Shown here in pieces: positions 40,153 through 46,516 of a DNA stretch of 46,516 nt. This DNA comes from Actinomycetota bacterium. GTDB taxonomy: Bacteria > Actinomycetota > Thermoleophilia > Miltoncostaeales > Miltoncostaeaceae. The translations under genes and the position numbers were made by a program. Under the pieces are notes generated by a model. That model ran no database searches. It was not told the DNA's origin and worked only from the letters and a program-made list of their open reading frames with translations. The stretch is taken from the NCBI GenBank assembly GCA_947475125.1, contig CANJMX010000002.1:1-46516 (forward strand), given 5' to 3'. Every line of letters starts with the position of its first letter. The stretch's first letter is position 1.

Positions 40153-40962
40153 CTACGAACGTGGCATGGGGAATGACCCCACCTGCATGAGGCACTGTGC
40201 GGCCACCTCGGCGCCCCGGGCACAGGCATCGAGGATGTCATCGCCCGCGGCGATACCCATGAGCACCCCGGCGTTGAATGAATCACCCGCCCCGCAGGTA
40301 TCCACCAACCCGGGCACCGGTACGGAGTCGTAGCGACGCCAGCCGTGGTCGGCGTCCCATGCCCGGCCGCCGTGCGCGCCTTCGGTGAGCACACACCAGC
40401 GCGCACCAGTGGCCTCAAGCATGTCGTCGCCCGCCCCTCCGGGATTCTCGGTGGCCGACCCGATGTACAGGTCCCACCGGTGCCCCGCAGCAGCGTCGTC
40501 GGCGATGGCGCGGGTGTCGGTGGCGCGCAACGTGGCACCGGCGGCGGCGGCCGCACGCAGGTCGGCGTCGCGCCACGATGACCAGGTGATACCCGGCTCG
40601 TCACCCACAGCATCGACGATCTCGGCGTCGGCGGGCGGATTGCTGTGGCCCGTGTAGATCGTGCGCTCCCCACCTCCGGGAACCAGCACCAGTGCGCGGG
40701 CGGTGCGCTCGCAGGGCACCCAGTGCACAAACAGTCCCACGCTATTGCAGGCCTCCAGCAGCATGAGCCCCTCGCTGTCATCGGCGCGGGGCGTGACCAG
40801 ACGCACCTCGGCGCCCTCGGCAGCCAGCCATGCGGCGGTGTTCATGGCTCCGCCACCCGGGCTCTCGCGCACCACATGCCCGCGCACCTTCTCGCCCTCG
40901 GCAGCCAGATGGGGCACGCGCATGAGCACGTCAAGGTATGAGGGGCCGGTCACGGTGATCAT
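40153..40962 (-). CDS. PfkB-family carbohydrate/nucleoside kinase
   Basis: 269 aa. N-terminal ITVTGPSYLDVLMRVPHL, signature 1 region SPGGGAMNTAAWLAAEGAEV, and signature 2 DTCGAGDSFNAGVLMGIA with the catalytic Asp and anion hole. Ribokinase-like enzymes phosphorylate sugars or nucleosides at the expense of ATP; the substrate cannot be told from these motifs. Convergent with the barrel gene (15 bp). Its upstream region is a 413-bp gap containing several hairpins. Confidence 0.9.
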   Translation of the reverse strand: MITVTGPSYLDVLMRVPHLAAEGEKVRGHVVRESPGGGAMNTAAWLAAEGAEVRLVTPRADDSEGLMLLEACNSVGLFVHWVPCERTARALVLVPGGGERTIYTGHSNPPADAEIVDAVGDEPGITWSSWRDADLRAAAAAGATLRATDTRAIADDAAAGHRWDLYIGSATENPGGAGDDMLEATGARWCVLTEGAHGGRAWDADHGWRRYDSVPVPGLVDTCGAGDSFNAGVLMGIAAGDDILDACARGAEVAAQCLMQVGSFPMPRS

Positions 40963-41155
40963 CGCTCGATCGTAGGGCGGATCTGCCGCATCATCACGGT
41001 GAAGCGTCGTTCGTCGTATCGGTGCCGCAGGCCAGTGCCGCGCGGAAGATGCGTGCCGGCAGACGAACGGACCGTCCCTGACTCACGACCTCGTCAGATG
41101 AGGCGGGGGGTGGTGGATGCTCTTGTACCCGGCCCCCCCAGACCTGGGCACAAGC

Positions 41156-41175
41156 CCGGATGAATAAACATCCGG
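41156..41175. repeat. Hairpin CCGGATG-aataaa-CATCCGG
   Basis: Perfect 7-bp stem and AT-rich 6-nt loop in the 40963-41375 gap, which has no gene. It may end the regulator operon above or lie in the pfkB leader. Confidence 0.55.
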
Positions 41176-41203
41176 ATGCAACCACCACCCACACCCGCCT
41201 CGA

Positions 41204-41235
41204 GCGTTAGCGCGAACCCCCATCTGCGCTAACGC
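41204..41235. repeat. Hairpin GCGTTAGCGC / GCGCTAACGC
   Basis: Perfect 10-bp stem, 12-nt loop (41214-41225), second strong structure in the same gap. Terminator for the minus-strand regulator genes or an operator; no T-run. Confidence 0.55.
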
Positions 41236-41375
41236 ATGCGGTATTCATAGACATAAACCGCGGTCGAGGCCGGGTGATATGGCGTATTCGGCGGCATTGT
41301 GCCCCTTTGCAGCGCGAATACCGTCCTCAGGGCTGGGATGGAACACACCCGATCGGGGTGCTGTGGCGACCATCG

Positions 41376-41996
41376 TCACGCCGCCTCGCGCCTCGCCCAG
41401 GCATCCATTGAGCACCGGGTGAGCCACTCCATCACTGCGACCACATAGTCCCGCGCATCCGGTGAAAGCGAACTGGGGGCCTCACTCAGGGCACAGTCCA
41501 CTGCGCGCTCCACTGCGACCATTCCGGCGAGTGCCGCATCTGGTCCAACACCGGCCCTGTCGAGCGCGTGCCCGTGTGCCAACGCCCGGTCGCGAGCCAC
41601 GCGCAAGTTGCCGGTGCGCAGCCCCTCGGCAATTACCCGCACCCAGTCCGCTGCGGCCCTCTGGCGATCATCCGCCGAGCCCCTCGGCCGAATACCCGTG
41701 CCCGCCTCGGCCAGAAACGCCTCCGTAAGTTCAGCGCTCCGGGCAGCACGGGATGCGAGTGCTTCACCCGCATCCGGTTGACCGACGAATCGAGGCGCGC
41801 GTTCCGGTGCAGGTGTCGGCATGGGTCCCGCGGCCACCCATGTGCGGAGTACCTGTCGGTTGAACCGACGGTGGCCCCCATTGGTAGTGACGTGCGGGAC
41901 GCGACCATCCGACGCCCATGCGCGCAGAGTGGACACACTCACGCCAAGAGCATCAGCGGCCTCCGAGATGGTGAGCCACGATCCCTCAGGCGGCAT
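41376..41996 (-). CDS. MerR-type HTH protein with helical C-terminal domain (paralogue B)
   Basis: 206 aa. N-terminal winged helix LTISEAADALGVSVSTLRAW, NGGHRRFNRQVLRTWV; then a linker and a helical domain of about 120 aa (ADDRQRAAADWVRVIAEGL; VERAVDCALSEAPSSLSPD). Closely parallels the adjacent paralogue. ATG 41996 overlaps that gene's 3' end by 11 bp; the frame is open upstream. The C-terminal domain may sense a signal or dimerise; no family recognised. Part of an operon below a NarL-type regulator. Confidence 0.78.
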   Translation of the reverse strand: MPPEGSWLTISEAADALGVSVSTLRAWASDGRVPHVTTNGGHRRFNRQVLRTWVAAGPMPTPAPERAPRFVGQPDAGEALASRAARSAELTEAFLAEAGTGIRPRGSADDRQRAAADWVRVIAEGLRTGNLRVARDRALAHGHALDRAGVGPDAALAGMVAVERAVDCALSEAPSSLSPDARDYVVAVMEWLTRCSMDAWARREAA

Positions 41997-42651
41997 CAAG
42001 GACCTCTTCCCGTGCGCGGCCACCTTCTGCATACCCGGCGGCAGCCGAGGCAAGCAGTCGGTCATTTGCACGGCGCACGGACTCAACCGCGGCCTGCGAT
42101 CCAATCGCCACGGCGACCGTGCGCTCAAGCGACCTGGTCAGCGCGAGCAACTCGCCAAGTGGCTGATTGGTGATCCAGCCACCGGCACCGTGACGGTAGG
42201 CCAGCCATTCGGCGTCGCGCATACCCGATCCAAGGTCTCCCGACTCGAGCGCGTGGGCCAGATCGTCGAGGGCACGCTCGAGGCGTGCCCGACGGGCGTC
42301 GCTTGCACGGCGCGACGCGAGCGGGGACATCTCCAGCAGGCGCTCGGCACCCGCGACAACCTGATCGCGATGATCGCGCGCCACGGCTGCGGACGCCTCA
42401 CTGCTGGCCACGCGACCCGCTCGCAGCCCGTGGGGCCGCTGTGAGTGGTCGGCTGGCAGCGCACCCCCGCGTTCGGCCAACCAAGACTGCAGATCCGAGC
42501 GCAGGAAGCGGCGGTGGCCACCCGGCGTGCGACAGAATGGCACCTGGCCCGCAGCTGCCCAGGCTCGGAGTGACGACACGCTCACCCCGATGAGTCGGGC
42601 GGCCGCCGAGACCGTGAGTGCGACGTCGCGAGGGGCATCGACAGTCGCCAT
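41986..42651 (-). CDS. MerR-type HTH protein with helical C-terminal domain (paralogue A)
   Basis: 221 aa. HTH LTVSAAARLIGVSVSSLRAW and PGGHRRFLRSDLQSWLAERG, then a helical domain (ARRARLERALDDLAHALESG; GELLALTRSLERTVAVAIGS) similar in plan to paralogue B, so the pair arose by tandem duplication. ATG 42651 overlaps the upstream response-regulator stop by 1 bp. The GGHRRF wing is typical of excisionase-family DNA-binding domains recruited as chromosomal regulators. Confidence 0.8.
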   Translation of the reverse strand: MATVDAPRDVALTVSAAARLIGVSVSSLRAWAAAGQVPFCRTPGGHRRFLRSDLQSWLAERGGALPADHSQRPHGLRAGRVASSEASAAVARDHRDQVVAGAERLLEMSPLASRRASDARRARLERALDDLAHALESGDLGSGMRDAEWLAYRHGAGGWITNQPLGELLALTRSLERTVAVAIGSQAAVESVRRANDRLLASAAAGYAEGGRAREEVLDAA

Positions 42652-43337
42652 CAGGCGATGAGCCCCCGGCGCATGCCCTGAAACGCTGCTTCGGTGCGAT
42701 TCGTCACACCGAGCTTGCGATAGATGTTGCCCAAGTGGAACTTGACGGTCTGCTCAGTGATGTAGAGCGCCGAGGCGATCTCACCGTTCGAGAGACCCTC
42801 CGATGCCATCTTGAGCACTTCGAGCTCGCGTGCTGTCAGGTCTGTGGAAAGCTGGACGGCACCACCCATCGCAGGCAGGATCACCCCTCCGGAGACCACG
42901 TGCCGAATGATGGCCGGGAGGTCTCTTGCAAGGGTGCCCTTACTTACGTAGGAGACCACGCCGCTCTCCATCGCCTGATTCACGTGCCCCGGGTCGGCAA
43001 GCCCGGACAGGGCGACGATTGAGAGGTCGGGATACTCGGCATGCAGCAGGGCAACTGACTCCAGGCCATCGCCGCAGCGCATCCACGGATCAATGAGCAC
43101 CGCATCCACCAGGGGCTCGCTGGCGATTCGGCTGACCAACTCCCCTCCTGTGAGGGCGAGAATGACCACCTCGATGTCGTCCTCTCCCTCAAACGCTTTG
43201 GTCGCCCCATCGACGAAGAGAGGCTGCTCATCGGCAATGGCGAGTCTGATGACCCCCCTCGGCGCCTTTAGGCGCGCCCCGTTCAGATCGCCGGTCGTGT
43301 GGGTTGGTTGTTCGTCTGAGTCAGATACGCGTTTCAT
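42651..43337 (-). CDS. NarL/FixJ-family response regulator
   Basis: 228 aa. Receiver: LAIADEQPLFVDGATKAF (acidic pocket Asp-Glu), phosphoacceptor Asp in AVLIDPWMRCGDGLE, ALSGLADPGHVNQAMESG, Lys in YVSKGTL. LuxR-type HTH: LTARELEVLKMASEGLSNGE, ALYITEQTVKFHLGNIYRKL. No kinase gene adjoins it. ATG 43337 begins after a short unconserved open stretch. First gene of a three-gene regulator operon, near c-di-GMP enzymes. Confidence 0.9.
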   Translation of the reverse strand: MKRVSDSDEQPTHTTGDLNGARLKAPRGVIRLAIADEQPLFVDGATKAFEGEDDIEVVILALTGGELVSRIASEPLVDAVLIDPWMRCGDGLESVALLHAEYPDLSIVALSGLADPGHVNQAMESGVVSYVSKGTLARDLPAIIRHVVSGGVILPAMGGAVQLSTDLTARELEVLKMASEGLSNGEIASALYITEQTVKFHLGNIYRKLGVTNRTEAAFQGMRRGLIA

Positions 43338-43464
43338 TGCCGTCTCCCCAAATCCCCAATAGCCCAATGGTTGGATGTCCCACCAACAGCCCCTCCAGGG
43401 CCGCCAAGTTCAAACTTCAGACCCCGACCGATACGGAGGGGGGCGTACTTGCATTCGATGCAGA

Positions 43465-43683
43465 TCACGGAAGCGGGCGCCACTCAGGCACGATCTCGCG
43501 CAGATGGTCCGCGAGTTCAAGGCCGTCATCGCCCGTAAGCCGTTGGCCCAGAACCACCCATGCGAGCGCCTGATCCCATGTGTCGGCGCTGCTCACATCG
43601 CCCGATCCAAGGGTGGTCCAGACCTTCGCTGCCACCACGGCCAATGCCTCATTCACATGCGCGTGGTCGGCTGGTGCATCCAT
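43465..43683 (-). CDS. Small acidic protein, 72 aa, unknown
   Basis: Reads DAPADHAHVNEALAVVAAKV, then WTTLGSGDVSSADTWDQALAWVVLGQRL: a compact helical protein. AGGGAG stands 8 nt before ATG 43683. Divergent from the EAL gene across the 50-bp palindrome. No family recognised; it could be a signalling partner of the adjacent regulators. Confidence 0.6.
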   Translation of the reverse strand: MDAPADHAHVNEALAVVAAKVWTTLGSGDVSSADTWDQALAWVVLGQRLTGDDGLELADHLREIVPEWRPLP

Positions 43684-43755
43684 GACGTACTCCCTGTAGG
43701 GAATGGACGCTTTCGCGTTCCTTTCGGACGCCACTAGACCATCTGGATGTGCTTC

Positions 43756-43805
43756 CTGGCACCGCCAAACGGGTGGGGTTAACCCCACCCGTTTGGCGGT
43801 GCCAG
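43756..43805. repeat. 50-bp perfect palindrome
   Basis: Two exactly complementary 25-bp halves meet at GTTAAC (43778-43783) with no spacer. It lies between the divergent 43683 and EAL genes, though an upstream ATG (43703) would place it inside the EAL frame. Possible operator, cruciform or bidirectional terminator. Confidence 0.9.
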
Positions 43806-43834
43806 CAGCTGACCCTCCTCCTACACCGGGGGGC

Positions 43835-45622
43835 ATGCCAGCGCCGCTGCCCCGCAACGAGGGTACGCGCCTCGAAGACCTGCACGACCTCGCGGCGGTC
43901 GGAGGAGAGTTCAACGGCGACCTTGATGCCATCGTGGACATGGCAAGGATGGTCGCGGGCACACCCATCTCGCTCAGCTCAATCGTCGATGACACCGACC
44001 AGTACTTCCTTGCGCGGCGTGGCATTCACGTGGACCAGACCCCGCGCAGCATCTCATTCTGCTCGCATGCCATCGCCGCCGGCCACGATCCGTTCGTCGT
44101 TCACGACGCCCGCGACGACCCGCGCTTTGCCGATAATCCGCTGGTGACCGGTCCACCTCATATCGTCTTCTATGCAGGCTTTCCTCTTGTGACGTCCCGT
44201 GGCAATGCCGTTGGCTCCCTCTGCGTGATCGATGTCGTACCGCGCCAGTTGGACGAGCACCAGATGTCCGCACTCACCCGGCTCGCGAGCCAGACCAGCG
44301 CAATCCTCGACTCGCAGCGTCAACATCACACTTCGCGTGACATCCCGGTGAGTAGCCGCCGGGTACGCACCGGGGGTGCCGACCCGGTTCTTCTGCGCGA
44401 CCCGCAGTGCGGCCTCCTGACCAGTGCCGGCCTCATCCGTGACGTTGAGGCAGAGGGATACCTGTCCACTCCCTCGAGCGCCATCGTGCTGCTCGTGGAT
44501 GATGCCGACCCGACCGGCCGTGCCATGGCAGAGGGGGCCATCTCCGCCATCGCCGCGCGCGTCATTGGTGCGGCACCCTCCACAGCAAGAGTGGGGCGTG
44601 TGTTCGGGGGATTCCTATTGCTTTTGCCAGGGTTCAATACCCGGCAGACCCGTGAGGTCATCGACGCCCTCCTGCGCGCCCTTCGCCGCCCCGTGTATGT
44701 GAGCCACGAGATGAAGATCACCGTGCGAACTCGGTGCGGATCCGCGGTGGCCCTCGAAGCAAGCGGCGTCGGGGCATCTGATCTGATCGACGCCGCAGAT
44801 CAGGCCCTCAGCCATGCCGGTGGCGGTGAGTACGGGCTCATCGTGCTCACCGGGGGCCGCCAGAACATGAGCCGCGAGCACGCAACTCTCCTGCGTGGCG
44901 ATCTCCCCGACGCGCTGGTGAACGGTGAGATTGTTCTGCACTACCAGCCCCTCACTGGCCTCGCCACCGGGGAGGTCATCGGGGCCGAGGCCTTGGCCAG
45001 ATGGACTCACCCGATGCTCGGAGCGATTCCCCCAGACGACTTCATCCCCCTGATCTGGGAGTCAGGGCTCATCCTCGACTTCGACCGCTTTGTGCTCGAC
45101 TTCGCCCTCTCCGACATGGCGCGGGGGGCGCTGCGGGGGCATGAGGTTGCAATCAACATCTCGCTCGCATCGTTCAACGAGGGCGTTGATCTCATGGTGG
45201 GAGCTGCGCTCTCCAAGCACCACATCGAGCCATCCCAGTTGGTTCTCGAGGTAAATGAGCGAGCATCCTTCGAAGGGAACGACGAGGGCGTCGAGGCACT
45301 GGTCGCCCTATCCAATTCGGGCGTGCGAATCGCCATCGATGATTTCGGCGCCGGTATCACGTCGATCTCGCAACTCTTGCGGTTGCCCGTGACACGCGTC
45401 AAGTTCGACAAGTCGCTCATTGCAGACCTCGACGGAGGCGAGCCGGACAAAGCGGAGGTGGTCATTCGCGGGCTTTCCGGGCTCGTGTCGGGTCTGGGCC
45501 TCGAGTCAGTTGCCGAAGGAATCGAGAGCGAGAATCAGCTGCAAGCCGTGCGCCGCTGCGGCATCGATTTCGCGCAGGGGTTTTTCCTCGGGCACCCCGT
45601 GCACGCCGCCGTCGCGGTCTAG
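43835..45622 (+). CDS. GAF - degenerate GGDEF - EAL protein (probable c-di-GMP phosphodiesterase)
   Basis: 595 aa. GAF domain (LSSIVDDTDQYFLARRGIHV; SFCSHAIAAGHDPFVVHDAR; YAGFPLVTSRGNAVGSLCVI), a GGDEF-fold domain whose signature has decayed to FGGFLLL, and an EAL domain with EALARW, NISLASF, LEVNER, IDDFGAG, KFDKSL and VAEGIE, the metal-binding acids needed for c-di-GMP hydrolysis. ATG 43835 begins past the palindrome and before the GAF domain; ATG 43703 is an in-frame alternative. No membrane segment, so cytosolic. The degenerate GGDEF may bind GTP as an activator. Confidence 0.9.
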   Translation: MPAPLPRNEGTRLEDLHDLAAVGGEFNGDLDAIVDMARMVAGTPISLSSIVDDTDQYFLARRGIHVDQTPRSISFCSHAIAAGHDPFVVHDARDDPRFADNPLVTGPPHIVFYAGFPLVTSRGNAVGSLCVIDVVPRQLDEHQMSALTRLASQTSAILDSQRQHHTSRDIPVSSRRVRTGGADPVLLRDPQCGLLTSAGLIRDVEAEGYLSTPSSAIVLLVDDADPTGRAMAEGAISAIAARVIGAAPSTARVGRVFGGFLLLLPGFNTRQTREVIDALLRALRRPVYVSHEMKITVRTRCGSAVALEASGVGASDLIDAADQALSHAGGGEYGLIVLTGGRQNMSREHATLLRGDLPDALVNGEIVLHYQPLTGLATGEVIGAEALARWTHPMLGAIPPDDFIPLIWESGLILDFDRFVLDFALSDMARGALRGHEVAINISLASFNEGVDLMVGAALSKHHIEPSQLVLEVNERASFEGNDEGVEALVALSNSGVRIAIDDFGAGITSISQLLRLPVTRVKFDKSLIADLDGGEPDKAEVVIRGLSGLVSGLGLESVAEGIESENQLQAVRRCGIDFAQGFFLGHPVHAAVAV

Positions 45623-45816
45623 ACCCCGCCATGACCCGGGGCGGCTTTGACCTCGGGTGCGCGGTCAATCGTCCAGCGCACGGTGGTGGCCCGCTGGTGG
45701 CGAAGAGGGGTCGCCCCCGGGTGCATGGGTGCCCCCGGGGGCCCCGGGGGTGGGTCCTCGTCGGGGCTCAGCGCACCGTCATGCTTCGCCCCCGCGGCAG
45801 GCGCAGTGGCTCATGA

Positions 45817-46516
45817 CTACTCACTGAGCCCGATCGGGTTGGCAATAACCGTGCGCGCCCGGCCGCCGGCCTTCGCCTCGTACAGGGCGGCATCAGCAGC
45901 GGCATACGCGGCGGGCCATGTGGACGCGCCCCCCTGCCCCACACACAGCGCACCAATTGAACAGGTAATCGCGTCAGGGCCGTCGGTGGGAATGGACCGA
46001 ACCGCGTCCAGCAGACGATCGGTGGTGGAAATCAGGATCGCGGGGTCGCACACCGAGAGGATGACCGCGAACTCGTCGCCCCCGAACCGAGCAACCAGTT
46101 CATCGCTCCGCACCGCGCCGGAAATCGCCTGGCCGACGCTGATGATCGCCAAATCGCCGCCGAGGTGCCCCACGGCATCGTTCACCTCCTTGAAGTGATC
46201 GATGTCGATCAGCAGCAGACCGAATGGGTGGTCTCCGAGCCCGGCCTGGTCGGCCTGCTCGGCGGTTCGGCGGAAGGCCTGCGTGAGGCCCCTGCGGTTC
46301 GAGAGGCCCGTGAGGGGGTCGATGAGTGCCTGTGAAGTCAACTCCTCACGTAAGGCCACCTGCGCGAGCGCACCCGCAAGCGAGTAAATGCCCTTGGCGA
46401 GAAGATCGAGGCGGCCGTGAGCGCTGAGGTCGCCCAAAGCCGGCATCTCCGGGATGGCCACCGTCAGCAAACCGAACTCCTCGCCGGTGGTGGCAACCGG
46501 GGCACAGATGGTGGCG
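45817..46516 (-). CDS. GAF-GGDEF diguanylate cyclase (5' end off window)
   Basis: At least 232 residues. The end of a GAF domain (EEFGLLTVAIPEM) runs off the window, followed by a helical link and a GGDEF domain: LIDPLTGLSNRRGLTQAF, LLIDIDHFKEVNDAVGH, RFGGDEFAVIL and ADAALYEAKAGGR. The active site is intact, so it should make c-di-GMP. The I-site position reads RSDE rather than RxxD, so product inhibition may be weak. Convergent with the EAL gene, so synthesis and breakdown of c-di-GMP are encoded side by side. Confidence 0.92.
   Translation of the reverse strand, partial: ATICAPVATTGEEFGLLTVAIPEMPALGDLSAHGRLDLLAKGIYSLAGALAQVALREELTSQALIDPLTGLSNRRGLTQAFRRTAEQADQAGLGDHPFGLLLIDIDHFKEVNDAVGHLGGDLAIISVGQAISGAVRSDELVARFGGDEFAVILSVCDPAILISTTDRLLDAVRSIPTDGPDAITCSIGALCVGQGGASTWPAAYAAADAALYEAKAGGRARTVIANPIGLSE

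Overview
The window is GC-rich bacterial DNA that most resembles an actinobacterium. Reasons: many GTG starts, dense 1-4 bp start/stop overlaps, 11-bp TCAC-type PHO boxes like those known from Streptomyces, and TAnnnT -10 elements placed directly before apparently leaderless genes. A deep lineage such as Thermoleophilia is possible, but I cannot fix the taxon from sequence alone.

Layout. (1) 1-7113: housekeeping and envelope genes: metG (3' end off the window), a nucleotidyltransferase-like gene, rsmI, a ROK sugar kinase, an LCP cell-wall ligase, an FmdB-type zinc ribbon, a polysaccharide deacetylase and a flippase-like membrane protein. (2) 7229-14013: phosphate uptake. pstB, a single gene fusing PstC and PstA, and pstS are divergent from an OmpR/PhoB-type regulator across two opposed PHO boxes; a CHASE3-HAMP-SpoIIE phosphatase follows. 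(3) 14039-19438: an overlapping operon of PCD, pyrD and a KhtTU-like K+/H+ antiporter, then a FUSC membrane protein and tRNA-Lys(TTT).

(4) 19494-34414: a 14.9-kb integrative element inserted in the 3' end of tRNA-Lys, bounded by perfect 47-bp repeats. It has a tyrosine integrase, two AlpA/Xis-like HTH proteins, a TerS-like HTH protein, a possible replication protein with a 24-bp perfect hairpin nearby, and no capsid or tail genes, so it resembles a phage satellite or small genomic island. Its cargo is a MazG-like pyrophosphohydrolase coupled to an EVE/PUA-like plus HNH nuclease (a candidate defence pair), a five-zinc-ribbon GIY-YIG protein, another HNH protein, small lipoproteins and membrane proteins, and two large secreted beta-propeller proteins, one near each end, sharing a C-terminal domain.

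(5) 34701-40137: secreted-protein genes. First come a WxL-like protein, an FG-GAP protein ending in the same WxL-like domain, and a DUF916-like protein. Next is a cobalamin riboswitch controlling two coupled secreted proteins that match the beta (DUF4430) and alpha (alpha/alpha barrel) halves of transcobalamin/intrinsic factor: a split bacterial B12-binding system. (6) 40153-46516: a PfkB kinase, then signalling genes: two tandem paralogous MerR-type HTH proteins, a NarL-type regulator, a small acidic protein, and across a 50-bp perfect palindrome a GAF-GGDEF(degenerate)-EAL protein, followed by a GAF-GGDEF cyclase running off the end.
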